A stretch of 64,000 nucleotides of DNA from Kytococcus aerolatus (GCF_900187395.1 NZ_FYEZ01000003.1:62001-126000); one strand, 5' to 3'; counted from the stretch's first letter, positions 32,053 to 40,865 are shown. Numbers and translations: made by a program. Notes: generated from the sequence alone by a model not told the origin.

Positions 32053-32676
32053 TCATGCCGTGCCCGCGGGCGGTGTGCCGAAGCCGCTGCGGAGGTGCTC
32101 CAGGGCGGTCTCGACGAGCTCGAGGTAGCGAGCCCGGGAGGTCGCCCCGCCGAGACCGCCGGTCTCCTCGAACCAGATCGCCCCGGCGGTCTCCATGACG
32201 CCCAGGCCGCTGTGGGCCAGGCCGAACACGAAGAGCCGGTCCGGGGCCCCACCGGCCTCGCGGCGGTGCTCCAGGAAGAGCTCGACGGCCCGGTCCCGGC
32301 AGCGGAGCATCGAGCCCGTCTTCACGCGACGCAGCCCGGAGTGCTCCCGGGCGCACCGGGTGAGCAGGGCGATGCGCTCGAAGTCCTCCCGCGTGACCAC
32401 GGCCGGCAGGTGCTCCCGGAGGAGCTCGAGCGGGGAGGTGTCGGGGTTGCTCTCGCGGAGCCGGTCCAGGAAGCGCTCGAGCATCAGGGTGTCCGGGTGG
32501 ACGAGCACCTCCTCGACGCTGCCGAAGTAGTTGAACAGCGTGCGGCGCGAGACCCCGGCCCGGTCGGCCACCGCATCGGCGGTGAGGGCGTCGAAGCCGT
32601 GCTCCTCGAGCAGCTCGAAGGCGGCAGCCACGAGAGCCGCCCGAGTCCGCTCCTTGTGGGCCTGGCGCAGTGACAT
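32053..32676 (-). CDS. TetR family regulator of the MMPL transporter
   Basis: A 207-residue TetR-type repressor. The HTH domain reads KERTRAALVAAAFELLEEHGF, then ADAVADRAGVSRRTLFNYFGSVEEVL, which is the family core. The C-terminal ligand domain is not specific. The ATG at 32674-32676 was chosen because a TACGCT box lies 7 bases upstream and because the family starts with about 10 residues before the first helix; the longer frame would begin inside the operator. It is followed by mmpL on the same strand and preceded by a 28-base palindrome, its likely operator. Confidence 0.9.
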   Translation of the reverse strand: MSLRQAHKERTRAALVAAAFELLEEHGFDALTADAVADRAGVSRRTLFNYFGSVEEVLVHPDTLMLERFLDRLRESNPDTSPLELLREHLPAVVTREDFERIALLTRCAREHSGLRRVKTGSMLRCRDRAVELFLEHRREAGGAPDRLFVFGLAHSGLGVMETAGAIWFEETGGLGGATSRARYLELVETALEHLRSGFGTPPAGTA

Positions 32677-32700
32677 GAGCCGCAGCGTACGCCCAACCGT

Positions 32701-32728
32701 GCACACCGTGCAACTATGCACGGTGTGC
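32701..32728. promoter_or_regulatory. Palindromic operator of the TetR regulator
   Basis: GCACACCGTGCA and TGCACGGTGTGC form a perfect 12-base inverted repeat around a 4-base ACTA centre. The site lies 25 bases upstream of the tetR start and 62 bases upstream of the APC gene, so it can control both. A second inverted repeat, GATCCGTCC/GGACGGATC at 32735-32743 and 32763-32771, lies between it and the APC gene. Confidence 0.82.
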
Positions 32729-32789
32729 AGATCAGATCCGTCCGGGTGACGTGGCAGGAATCGGACGGATCACCTGTCAGACTTCCGCC

Positions 32790-34217
32790 ATGACGACGGA
32801 CACCCCCCGCGACCGGGAGCACGCCACCCTCGGCGTCCCCCAGCTGACGGCCCTCGTGATGGGCTCCATGATCGGCGCCGGCATCTTCTCGCTCCCCCAG
32901 AACATGGCGGCCACAGCGGCCCCCGGCCCCCTCCTGGTGGGCTGGGGCATCACCGGAGTGGGCATGCTCGCCCTGGCCGGGGCCTTCATGCTCCTGGCCC
33001 GTATGGCCCCCACCCCCGACGGCGGCGTCTACGGCTACGCCCGCGACGGCTTCGGCCGCTTCCTCGGCTTCCTCTCCGCCTGGGGCTACTGGGTCAGCGC
33101 CTGGCTGGGGAACCTCTCCTACCTGGTGGTGATCTTCTCCACCCTGGGCCTGTTCTTCCCCGTCTTCGGCGAGGGCACCACCCCCCTCTCCATCGCCGGC
33201 GCCTCGGTCCTGCTGTGGCTCTACACCTGGCTGCTGCTGCGCGGCGTCCGCGAGGCGGCGAGCCTGAACACCCTGGTGACGATCGCGAAGATCGTCCCGC
33301 TCATCGCCTTCATCGTCCTGGCCGCCCTGGCCTGGAAGGTCGACGTGTTCACCGCCGACTTCTGGGGCGAGGCCTCGGGCATGTCCCTCACCGAGCAGGT
33401 CCGCGGGATGATGCTCGTGACCGTCTGGGTCTTCCTGGGCATCGAGGGCGCGACCGTCTACAGCCAGCGGGCGAAGAGCCGCCAGGCCATCGCCCGGGCC
33501 ACGGTCGTCGGCTTCCTCGCTGTGCTCGCCCTCCTCGTGGCGGTCAACGTGCTGTCCGCCGGCGTGCTCTCGCAGGCCGAGACGGCCGAGCTGCAGAACC
33601 CCTCGATGGCCGGGGTGCTCGAGCACTCCGTCGGCCGCTGGGGCGCCTGGCTCGTCGGGATCGGCATGATCGTCTCGGTGATGGGCGCCCTCCTGGCCTG
33701 GATGCTCCTGTGCGCCGAGATCCTCTCCGTCGCCGCCCGCGACGAGGCCATGCCCCGCGCCCTGGCCACCCTGAACGCCCAGGACACCCCCCGCTGGGCG
33801 GTGCTGCTCACGACCGTGGTGCTGCAGCTCGCGCTCTTCTACGCCATGTGGGCCGGGGCCGGGTACTACGACATCATCCTCATGGCCGGGTCGATGATCC
33901 TGGTGCCCTACCTGCTGAGCGCGGGTTACGCACTGATGCTCACCGCCCGCGGGGAGCAGGGCGCCCGACTCCGCCACGTCCTCGTCTCCGCGGTGGCGGT
34001 CATCTACGCGATCTGGCTCATCTACGCCGGCGGCATCGGCTACCTGCTGGCCACCAGCCTCTTCTACTCCCTCGGCATCCCCGTGTACCTGTGGGCCCGG
34101 AAGGAGGCCGGCGCCCCGCTGCTCCGCGGCGCCGAGTGGTTCGTGGCCGCCGCGCTGCTGGCCATCGGTGTGGTCGCGGTGCTCGGCCTGCGCGCCGGCT
34201 GGCTGCTGGAGATCTGA
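32790..34217 (+). CDS. APC family basic amino-acid antiporter (ArcD/YfnA-like)
   Basis: A 475-residue twelve-helix amino acid/polyamine/organocation transporter. The first helix reads LVMGSMIGAGIFSLPQNMA, the conserved APC substrate-site motif with Gly-Ser/Ala-x-Ile-Gly-x-Gly-Ile-Phe. Other features are PTPDGGVYGYARDGFG, LGIEGATVYSQRAKSRQAI and AEILSVAARDEAMPRALA. The family often exchanges arginine and ornithine. It is divergent from tetR and shares its operator region. A CAGACT box 6 bases before the ATG suggests a leaderless start. Confidence 0.88.
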   Translation: MTTDTPRDREHATLGVPQLTALVMGSMIGAGIFSLPQNMAATAAPGPLLVGWGITGVGMLALAGAFMLLARMAPTPDGGVYGYARDGFGRFLGFLSAWGYWVSAWLGNLSYLVVIFSTLGLFFPVFGEGTTPLSIAGASVLLWLYTWLLLRGVREAASLNTLVTIAKIVPLIAFIVLAALAWKVDVFTADFWGEASGMSLTEQVRGMMLVTVWVFLGIEGATVYSQRAKSRQAIARATVVGFLAVLALLVAVNVLSAGVLSQAETAELQNPSMAGVLEHSVGRWGAWLVGIGMIVSVMGALLAWMLLCAEILSVAARDEAMPRALATLNAQDTPRWAVLLTTVVLQLALFYAMWAGAGYYDIILMAGSMILVPYLLSAGYALMLTARGEQGARLRHVLVSAVAVIYAIWLIYAGGIGYLLATSLFYSLGIPVYLWARKEAGAPLLRGAEWFVAAALLAIGVVAVLGLRAGWLLEI

Positions 34218-34233
34218 CCCGCCCCGCCCCGGG

Positions 34234-35016
34234 TCAGCGGGGGACGGCGTCCTCGACGCGGGCGTCGGCCCCCGCCGCGCTCTCCACGACGGAGCGCGCC
34301 AGCTCCACGAGGCGCGTGTTCGTGTCCCGGGAGCGCTGCCGGAGCAGCTCGAAGGCCGCCTCGTCGTCGATCCCCAGCCGGGCGATGAGGATGCCCTTGG
34401 CCCGGCCGATCAGGTCGCGGCTGGCCAGCGCCTCCCGCAGCTGGGTCACCCGCTGCCGACCCCGCAGGGCGAGCGTGATGTGCACCCCGAGGAGCTGGGC
34501 GATCTCCTCGGCCTCCGCGGAGAAGGCACGGGGCACCGAGGCGTAGAGGTTCAGGGCGCCGACCCCCCGCGTGGACGGGTCGGCCTGCACCTTCTCGTCC
34601 TCCTCGAGCTCCAGCAGGCTCAGCTGGATGGCCATCATCGAGCCGACCCCCCGCGCCCGCGCCCAGCGACTGAACTCCGGCCACTCCGGGTCGGTGTCGG
34701 TGTCCTGCAGATGCGTCACCGGGTCCTCCCGCGCCGCCTCTGCGCAGGGGCCGTCGCCGGTCTCCTCCTGGTAGGCGTCGATGGCGAAGCACCGGTCGTC
34801 GGTGGCCGCGACGGTGGCGATGCACCCCTGCCGCAGGAGCAGGCTCAGGGAGGCCTCCTCCGCCCCGGGCACGAGGCGCTGGGCTGCCCGGCAGGCAGCC
34901 TGGGCCATGGCCGTCACGTCCTCCTGGGAGCCGAACTCCGCGGCGGCACGGGCCAGCTCGGAGGCGAGCTCACCGGGGAGCTCGACCGGGACGGGGACAT
35001 GATCTGCATCAGACAT
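34234..35016 (-). CDS. GAF-ANTAR domain antiterminator-type regulator
   Basis: A 260-residue protein. An N-terminal GAF-like domain (about residues 35-175: LSLLLRQGCIATVAATDDRCFAID, then GVGALNLYASVPRAFSAEA) is followed by an ANTAR RNA-binding domain at 185-245 (LREALASRDLIGRAKGILIARLGIDDEAAFELLRQRSRD). ANTAR proteins bind paired hairpins in nascent RNA and prevent termination. The start has GAGGAAG at good spacing. It lies 40 bases after thiQ and may be co-transcribed with the thiamine operon; no target hairpins were identified. Confidence 0.9.
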   Translation of the reverse strand: MSDADHVPVPVELPGELASELARAAAEFGSQEDVTAMAQAACRAAQRLVPGAEEASLSLLLRQGCIATVAATDDRCFAIDAYQEETGDGPCAEAAREDPVTHLQDTDTDPEWPEFSRWARARGVGSMMAIQLSLLELEEDEKVQADPSTRGVGALNLYASVPRAFSAEAEEIAQLLGVHITLALRGRQRVTQLREALASRDLIGRAKGILIARLGIDDEAAFELLRQRSRDTNTRLVELARSVVESAAGADARVEDAVPR

Positions 35017-35055
35017 GCGCACTTCCTCCGTCCGCGGTGGGTGTCTCGCCACCGC

Positions 35056-35817
35056 TCACGCCCCGAGCACCTCCGCCGGGCTCCCGGTGGCCACGATCCG
35101 GCCGGCCTCCATGAGCACCACGGAGTCGGCCAGGCGGGCCTCGTCGTGGTCGTGGGTGACCAGGAGGCCGGTCGTCCCGGCGGCGTGGACGAGGGCTCGC
35201 AGGTCGGCGCCGAGCTGGGTGCGCAGGTCCCGGTCCAGGGCGGAGAGCGGCTCGTCGAGCAGGAGCATGGCGGGGTCCGCCGCCAGCCCGCGGGCCAGGG
35301 CGACGCGCTGGCGCTGGCCGCCGGAGAGGGTGCGCGGGTCGCGCTCGGCGGTGCCCGGCAGGCCCACCAGCTCCAGCAGCTCGGCCACCCGCTCCTCCCG
35401 CCGTCGCCGGGAGACGCCGCGGATGCGCAGCGCGTAGGCGACGTTCTGGCCGACGGTGAGGTGGTCGAAGAGCTGGCCGTCCTGGAAGACCAGCGAGAAG
35501 CCCCGCCGATGGGGTGGCACCCCGGTCACCTCCCGGCCGTCGAACCACACCTCCCCGGCGGCGAGGCGCTCGAACCCGGCCACCACCCGCAGCAGGGTGC
35601 TCTTGCCGCATCCGGAGGGGCCGAGCACGGCCACGAGATCACGGCGGGCCACCGTGAGGTCGACCGCGTCGAGGGCCGTCACGCTGCCGCCCCCACGCGT
35701 CGGGTAGCGCACCGTCGCGCCCCGCACCTGCAGGCCATCCCCCCGCCCGGGGGGCGCGTGCTCAGGGGTGACCTGCTCAGGGGCCCTCTGCCCGGGGGTC
35801 ACGTGTCGTTCGGTCAC
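35056..35817 (-). CDS. thiQ: Thiamine ABC transporter ATP-binding protein
   Basis: A 253-residue ABC ATPase. After a Pro/Gly-rich start, the domain has Walker [10 protein letters not shown], the Q-loop [16 protein letters not shown], signature [16 protein letters not shown], Walker [15 protein letters not shown] and the switch [10 protein letters not shown]. The GTG start (35815-35817) overlaps the permease stop in a GTGA. It is the last gene of thiB-thiP-thiQ behind a TPP riboswitch, which gives the substrate. A regulator gene follows. Confidence 0.9.
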   Translation of the reverse strand: MTERHVTPGQRAPEQVTPEHAPPGRGDGLQVRGATVRYPTRGGGSVTALDAVDLTVARRDLVAVLGPSGCGKSTLLRVVAGFERLAAGEVWFDGREVTGVPPHRRGFSLVFQDGQLFDHLTVGQNVAYALRIRGVSRRRREERVAELLELVGLPGTAERDPRTLSGGQRQRVALARGLAADPAMLLLDEPLSALDRDLRTQLGADLRALVHAAGTTGLLVTHDHDEARLADSVVLMEAGRIVATGSPAEVLGA

Positions 35818-37496
35818 CAGCTGCCTCCCACGTCCGGGGCGAGTCGCTCGACCACACCCATCACCACCACGGTCACGGCGGCCAGGAGCACGCTCGCCGC
35901 CAGGGCCATGCCGAAGCCGTCGGCCCCCGGTCGCCCCACGAGCTGGGCGATGACCACCGGCACGGTCGGCTGCTCGGGGCGGGCCAGGAAGCTCGTGGCC
36001 CCGAACTCCCCCAACGAGACCGCCAGGGCGAACCCGGCCGCCGCGGCCACCGGACGGGCCGCCAGCCGGGCGTCCACGGTGAGGAGCTGTCGCCACGGAG
36101 GGGCCCCGAGGGAGGCCGCGGCCTGCCGCTGCCGGTCGTCGATGCCGCCGAGCACGGGCACGAGGGTGCGCACGACGAGCGGCACCGCCACCAGCGCCTG
36201 GGCGACGGGGATGAGCAGCGGGTGGCTGCGCAGGTCCAGCGGAGGCTCGTCGAGGGCGATGAGGAAGCCGAAGCCGACGGTGACCGCCGAGACGCCCAGC
36301 GGCAGCATGAAGAGCAGGTCCAGCCCCCGGACCACCCGCGCGGCGGCCGGGGTGCGGCGGGGACGGGTCAGGGCGATCGCCACCAGCAGGCCCAGCAGGA
36401 GCGAGAGCACGGTGGCGTCGACGGCGATCCGCCAGGAGGACTCCAGCGCCTCCACCACGGTGGTCTGCAGGGCGGCCGCCCGGGCTGCCTCCGGGTCGCC
36501 CAGGGCGCGGTAGTTCTGCAGGCTCCAGCGGGTGCCCTCGGTGGTGGGCACCTGCAGGGAGCGCACCACGAGCGCCACCACCGGCGCGGTCACGAAGGCC
36601 AGCACGGCCAGGGTGGCCGCCACGGCGGGCAGGTCCGCCCGACGCACCGGCCGGGGGCGGGCACCGGCCGAGGTGGCCGCACCGGCGGGCCCCGTCCCCC
36701 GCATCCGGGAAGAGACCCAGACGAGCAGCGCGACCACCACCACCTGCAGGACCGAGAGCACGGCCGCGGCCCGCAGGTCGAGGTACTGGGTGGTGAGCAG
36801 GTAGATCTCGGTCTCGATGGTGCGGTGCTGCAGGCCACCGAGGGTGAGCACGACGCCGAAGGCGGTGGCGCAGAAGAGGAAGACCACGACCGCCGAGCCG
36901 AGGACCGCCGGGGCCAGGCGGGGCAGGGTGATGTCAAGGAGCACCCGCCACGGGCTGGCGCCCAGCGAGGCGGCGGCCTCGGCGGGCCGCGGGTCGAGAC
37001 GAGCCCAGGCACCACCGACGGTGCGGACCACGACGGCGAGGTTGAAGAAGACGAAGGCCGCCCCGATCGCCATCGGGGTGCCGTCCCAGCCGAGGAAGCC
37101 GAGCGGGCCGTTCACCGAGAGCAGGCTGCGGAACATCACGCCCACCACGACGGTGGGCATGACGAAGGGCATGACCACCCAGGCCCGGGCCAGACCACGA
37201 CCGGGGAAGGCGAGCCGGTGCAGGACGAAGGCGGCCGGCAGGCCAAGGGCCACGGTGAGGGCGGTCCCGACCGCGGCCATGCCCACGGTGAAGCCCAGCA
37301 CCCGCTGGGTGCGCCCCCGGCCCAGGACGTCAGTGAGGGCACCCAGGTCGAGCTGGCCGTCGGGCAGGAGGCCGCGGGCCACCATCGTGCCCACCGGGAG
37401 GGCGAAGAAGACCGCGAAGAAGACCAGCGGCAGCGCGGCCCACGCCAGGGGAGCCCCGGCGCGGGCTGCGTCCGCCAGCCGCGGGTGGTGCGTCAC
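35814..37496 (-). CDS. thiP: Thiamine ABC transporter permease, fused two-domain type
   Basis: A 560-residue binding-protein-dependent permease of the FbpB/ThiP type, with two homologous halves in one chain of about twelve helices. Each half carries an EAA-type loop: AEAAASLGASPWRVLLDITLPRLAP in the first, and RQAAASLGAPPWRQLLTVDARLAARP in the second. The ATG overlaps the thiB stop in an ATGA, so the genes are co-translated. Context (TPP riboswitch and a ThiB-like binding protein) supports thiamine or a precursor as substrate. Confidence 0.92.
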   Translation of the reverse strand: MTHHPRLADAARAGAPLAWAALPLVFFAVFFALPVGTMVARGLLPDGQLDLGALTDVLGRGRTQRVLGFTVGMAAVGTALTVALGLPAAFVLHRLAFPGRGLARAWVVMPFVMPTVVVGVMFRSLLSVNGPLGFLGWDGTPMAIGAAFVFFNLAVVVRTVGGAWARLDPRPAEAAASLGASPWRVLLDITLPRLAPAVLGSAVVVFLFCATAFGVVLTLGGLQHRTIETEIYLLTTQYLDLRAAAVLSVLQVVVVALLVWVSSRMRGTGPAGAATSAGARPRPVRRADLPAVAATLAVLAFVTAPVVALVVRSLQVPTTEGTRWSLQNYRALGDPEAARAAALQTTVVEALESSWRIAVDATVLSLLLGLLVAIALTRPRRTPAAARVVRGLDLLFMLPLGVSAVTVGFGFLIALDEPPLDLRSHPLLIPVAQALVAVPLVVRTLVPVLGGIDDRQRQAAASLGAPPWRQLLTVDARLAARPVAAAAGFALAVSLGEFGATSFLARPEQPTVPVVIAQLVGRPGADGFGMALAASVLLAAVTVVVMGVVERLAPDVGGSW

Positions 37497-38704
37497 TGAC
37501 CGGTGGCCTCGCTCCAGCGGGTCAGCCAGTCGGCGCGCTTGTCATTGATCGTGGCGGCGTCCAGCTCGATGGGCTCCTTCGCGGGCGGGGCCCAGTCGGC
37601 CCACGCCTCGGGGAGCTCCACGTCGTCGCGGACGGGGTAGACGTACATCGAGTCCGGCAGGCCCGCCTGGAACTCCTCCCCGACGAGGAACTCCACGAGC
37701 TCCCGGGCACCCTCGGGGTTGTCGGTGCCCTCGAGCACCCCGGCGTACTCCACCTGGCGGAAACAGGTGTCCAGGAGAGCGGAGGTGGGGGGCTCCTCGC
37801 CCCCCTCGGGCACGGTGATGGGCGGGGACGAGGCATAGCTCAGGACGATCGGGCGGTCGCCCCCGCCGCCCCCGGCGGTGAAGTCGACGCTGTAGGCGTC
37901 CTCCCAGCCGGCGGTGACCTTGGCCCCGTTGCCCATGAGCTCCTGCCAGTACTGCTCCCAGCCGTCCTCGCCCTGGGCGCCGACGGTGGCCAGGAGGAAG
38001 GCCATCCCGGGCGAGGAGGTGGCTGCGCCCGGGGTCACGAAGAGGTCCTCGTACTCGGGTTTCGTGAGGTCGTCGAGGGTCTTCGGCGGGTTGATGCCCT
38101 TCTTGTCGAACCAGGTGTCGTCAATGTTCACGCAGACGTCGCCGTAGTCGACGGGGACCAGGTGCTCGCCGGCGTCGTCGCCCAGCGCGTGCTGCTCGAC
38201 GCCGGAGGGCAGCTCCACGTCCGCCGCGGCGAGGACGCCCTCGTCCAGGGCGCGGCCGCCGAAGGTGTTGTCGATGCCGAAGACCACGTCCCCGATCGGA
38301 TCGCCCTTCGTGAGGACGAGCTTGTTGGTGAGCGTGCCGGCGTCCCCGGAGGCGACGACCTCGACCTTGGTGCCGGTCTCCTTCGTGAAGGCCTCCAGGA
38401 CCCCCTCCGGCGGGTTGAACGAGTCGTGGGTGACGAGCGTGACCGTGCCGGAGCCCTTGCCGGCGGAGGATCCCTCCGTGCCGGCGCTGCCGGTGGACGA
38501 CGAGCCGCTCGACCCCCCGGTGTCGCCGGGGGCGTCCGAGGCGCTGGCCTCCGGGGCGTCGGCGGAGGATGTCGCCTCCGTCGCGTCACCGGATCCGGCG
38601 CCCTCCTCGCCCCCGCCGAGCGAGCACCCGGCCAGGGTGGCGGTGGCGGTGGTCAGGCAGATGGCGGCCGCCCAGGGCCGCAGGGTGTGCGTGAGGGCAC
38701 GCAT
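37493..38704 (-). CDS. thiB: Thiamine-binding lipoprotein of ABC transporter
   Basis: A 403-residue lipoprotein. The signal ends with the lipobox TLAGC (C27), followed by a Ser/Gly/Ala/Asp-rich linker to about residue 82. The binding domain has the ThiB features VTLVTHDSFNPPEGVLEAF, GIDNTFGGRALDEGVL, VPVDYGDVCVNID, VLSYASSP and FRQVEYAGVLEGTDNP. The ATG (38702-38704) is preceded by GAGGAG. The TPP riboswitch directly upstream sets its substrate class as thiamine or a related compound. Confidence 0.93.
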   Translation of the reverse strand: MRALTHTLRPWAAAICLTTATATLAGCSLGGGEEGAGSGDATEATSSADAPEASASDAPGDTGGSSGSSSTGSAGTEGSSAGKGSGTVTLVTHDSFNPPEGVLEAFTKETGTKVEVVASGDAGTLTNKLVLTKGDPIGDVVFGIDNTFGGRALDEGVLAAADVELPSGVEQHALGDDAGEHLVPVDYGDVCVNIDDTWFDKKGINPPKTLDDLTKPEYEDLFVTPGAATSSPGMAFLLATVGAQGEDGWEQYWQELMGNGAKVTAGWEDAYSVDFTAGGGGGDRPIVLSYASSPPITVPEGGEEPPTSALLDTCFRQVEYAGVLEGTDNPEGARELVEFLVGEEFQAGLPDSMYVYPVRDDVELPEAWADWAPPAKEPIELDAATINDKRADWLTRWSEATGQ

Positions 38705-38716
38705 GGTTCTCCTCGA

Positions 38717-38806
38717 GATCGACTTCCTCCGCCGGTGGCCCCGGCCAGGTGCCAAGGGTCTGCGGTTCTCCGCACTCTCAACGCCCTCCGGCGCTCCCCT
38801 GTCGTG
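38717..38806 (-). ncRNA. TPP (THI-box) riboswitch
   Basis: The minus-strand sequence carries the TPP core in order: CGACAGGGGAGC, GTTGAGAGTGCGG (pyrimidine-sensor side, classical CTGAGA), GACCCTTGGCACCTGGCCGG (classical ACCCTTGAACCTGATCTGG) and GCGGAGGAAGTCG. The outer helix P1 is CGAC with GTCG. It ends a few bases before the ribosome binding site of thiB, which points to control of translation initiation by TPP. The J2-4 base normally A (AACCTG) reads C here. Confidence 0.88.
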
Positions 38807-38945
38807 CGGCCGAGGGTACTCCTCGCCCCCCGACGATTGCGAGGCAGGTCACAGCCTCCGGGGGTGGCCTGCCGATTCCGCGGCGGCGTGCCAGACTCGG
38901 GAGCAGCACTCGACGCCGGAACCCGCCGGCACCGAAGGAGGCATC

Positions 38946-39299
38946 ATGAACATCTTCTACAAGATCGCCAGCATCGCCCTGCCGATGATCGCCGGCACGG
39001 TGGCCAAGAAGGTCAGCGACGGCACCTGGAAGCTCACCACCGGCCGCACCGCCAACGACCCGGTGGACCCCGAGGTGGGCATCAAGGAGGCCGCCCTGTT
39101 CGCGCTGGTCTCGGGTGCGGCCATGGGCATCGCCCGCATGGTGGCCGACCGCCAGACCTCGCAGATGTACATGAAGTCCGAGGGCAAGCTGCCCCCGGAG
39201 CTCGACAAGAAGCTGGGCCTCACCGAGGAGCAGTCCCGCGCCAAGGCTCTCTCCCTGCTGGAGATGAAGCAGGCGAAGAAGGCCGCCAAGAAGGCCTGA
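38946..39299 (+). CDS. DUF4235 protein
   Basis: A 117-residue protein with an N-terminal hydrophobic start (IFYKIASIALPMIAGTVAKK), the DUF4235 core (KVSDGTWKLTTGRTANDPVDPEVGIKEAALFALVSGAAMGIARMVADR) with a second membrane segment, and a Lys-rich tail (MKQAKKAAKKA). The function is unknown in the family. RBS AAGGAGG lies right before the ATG. A strong hairpin terminator follows. Confidence 0.85.
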   Translation: MNIFYKIASIALPMIAGTVAKKVSDGTWKLTTGRTANDPVDPEVGIKEAALFALVSGAAMGIARMVADRQTSQMYMKSEGKLPPELDKKLGLTEEQSRAKALSLLEMKQAKKAAKKA

Positions 39300-39326
39300 C
39301 GTCCGCCCACCACGCCGCGTGGCGTC

Positions 39327-39356
39327 GAGGCCCTGCCCCTTTCGGGGCGGGGCCTC
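39327..39356 (+). terminator. Terminator hairpin after the DUF4235 gene
   Basis: GAGGCCCTGCCCC (39327-39339) pairs with GGGGCGGGGCCTC (39344-39356) with one mismatch around a TTTC loop. It is placed between convergent genes and may serve both. Confidence 0.82.
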
Positions 39357-39414
39357 AGTGCGTGGAGCTGGGCCGAGCACACGTGTCACCCCGCGGCGGG
39401 CGACGGCGGCCGCG

Positions 39415-40068
39415 TCAGCGCAGTGGATGCGCCCGTCGCCCGGCGCCGAGGGCCGTGGCGGCGAGACCGAGGGCGGCCAGCGCGAACACCACCCCGAAGA
39501 CGACTCGCAGCGGGCCGGGCAGGTAGTACTGCGGCAGCACGAGTGCAACCATCACGGCCAGTGGCCATGCCGCCCAGCGTCGGGGCCCGGCCAGGGAACG
39601 GTGCCAGGCCGCCCCGACGAGCACCCCGGCCACCGCGAGCAGGACGAGCCCGGCCCCGAAGAGCGACATCGCGACGGGCTCCGAGCGGATCTGCTCGGCC
39701 AGCACCACCACCTCCTCCGGGGAGAGGGCGCCGGCAGCAGCCTGGCGGCCGATCACGTGGAGGGAGAAGGTCTCGGCCCCGTAGTACGGCATCACGAGGA
39801 CCGCCCCAGCGAGCCCGGACCAGCGACCGGCCCGTGCGAGGGCACCGGGGAGGAGGTCGGCCGTCCGCAGGGCGAGGCGCCCCACGGAGGCCAGGGCAGC
39901 CATCCCCCCGAGGTGGGATCCGACCCAGGCCACGGAGGCAAAGGCCTCGGCCACCTGGACGGGATCGTCGGACTGGTCCCCGTACGGCCGCAGCCCGAGG
40001 TACAGAGCCATGGACAGGCCCGCACCCACAGCCGGGGCGACCAGGCGGCGCAGATCCGAGCGGGGCAT
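39415..40068 (-). CDS. Uncharacterised membrane protein
   Basis: A 217-residue protein with about six hydrophobic segments (e.g. VAPAVGAGLSMALYLGLRPY, MSLFGAGLVLLAVAGVLVGAA, RVVFGVVFALAALGLAATAL). No family is recognised. The ATG at 40066-40068 was chosen because the longer frame would start inside the palindromic TetR operator. It is divergent from a TetR regulator and separated from it only by that operator, so it is the likely regulated gene. Confidence 0.72.
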   Translation of the reverse strand: MPRSDLRRLVAPAVGAGLSMALYLGLRPYGDQSDDPVQVAEAFASVAWVGSHLGGMAALASVGRLALRTADLLPGALARAGRWSGLAGAVLVMPYYGAETFSLHVIGRQAAAGALSPEEVVVLAEQIRSEPVAMSLFGAGLVLLAVAGVLVGAAWHRSLAGPRRWAAWPLAVMVALVLPQYYLPGPLRVVFGVVFALAALGLAATALGAGRRAHPLR

Positions 40069-40132
40069 CACAGCGGACTCCACCGAGACGGGAGGGGGCG
40101 GCTGGACAAGGCATGAGCGGACATGGCTCCTC

Positions 40133-40181
40133 CATTCAGAGATCAGTGCTCTCCAAAATGTAGAGCACTGCTCTCTGAATG
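40133..40181. promoter_or_regulatory. Long inverted-repeat operator
   Basis: A 20-base arm at 40133-40152 (CATTCAGAGATCAGTGCTCT) is inverted at 40162-40181 with 19 of 20 matches and a 9-base AT-rich centre. The right arm also holds the perfect palindrome AGAGCACTGCTCT. It lies between the membrane protein gene and its divergent TetR regulator, 65 bases from one start and 54 from the other. Confidence 0.82.
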
Positions 40182-40235
40182 GCAAGGATCACCGCAGGGC
40201 ACGGAACGACATGCCCGTCGTGCCACGATGCGGCC

Positions 40236-40865
40236 ATGGGAAGACGGGACGAAGCCCGCGAGCAGACCAGGGCGCGGATCCTCGAGGCCGCCCGGTGCCA
40301 GGTGGCCGAGCAGGGAGCGAGCGCACTCTCGACGCGGGCCGTCGCCCGGGAGGTCGGGGTGGTCTCCTCGGCGATCTTCCGACACTTCCCCACCCGCGAC
40401 GCCCTGCTGACCGCCCTGATCATGCGCGGATACCGGGACCTGGCCGAGACCCTGGCCGAGACCAGCGGCACATGGGAGGACCTCGCTCACGCGCTGCGCC
40501 ACTGGACCCTGACCAACCCCCACGACTTCCAACTCCTCTACGGCACCCCCGTCGCGGACTACGCAGCGCCACCGGAGACGGTGCCCGCAGCGCTCGACGT
40601 CGCCCGCCCCTTCCTCCGGGCAGGTGGTGCGACCGCGGTCCCGGGCTTCAGCGGCACCCTCGAGGACCAGCTGGCCCCACTCGCGCAGGACGAGGGGCTG
40701 GACCCGAGCGGCGCGGCAGCCGTGCTCTCCGAGCTCGCCACCCTGATCGGCCTTCTCACCGTGGAGCTGGCGGGCCACCTTCGAGGCACCGCGGACCCCG
40801 CCGGCCCCCTCTTCGCCGCAACCGTCGCCCGCCAGCTGCAGACCCTGGGACTCCCCGACGAGTGA
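40236..40865 (+). CDS. TetR family regulator
   Basis: A 209-residue TetR protein. The HTH domain reads REQTRARILEAARCQVAEQGASALSTRAVAREVGVVSSAIFRHFPTRDALL, followed by a TetR_C_33/WHG-like ligand domain (NPHDFQLLYGTPV). The ATG at 40236 lies 6 bases after CACGAT. It is divergent from the membrane protein gene and follows the inverted-repeat operator, so autoregulation and control of that gene are expected. The stop is 4 bases from the convergent hydrolase gene. Confidence 0.9.
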   Translation: MGRRDEAREQTRARILEAARCQVAEQGASALSTRAVAREVGVVSSAIFRHFPTRDALLTALIMRGYRDLAETLAETSGTWEDLAHALRHWTLTNPHDFQLLYGTPVADYAAPPETVPAALDVARPFLRAGGATAVPGFSGTLEDQLAPLAQDEGLDPSGAAAVLSELATLIGLLTVELAGHLRGTADPAGPLFAATVARQLQTLGLPDE

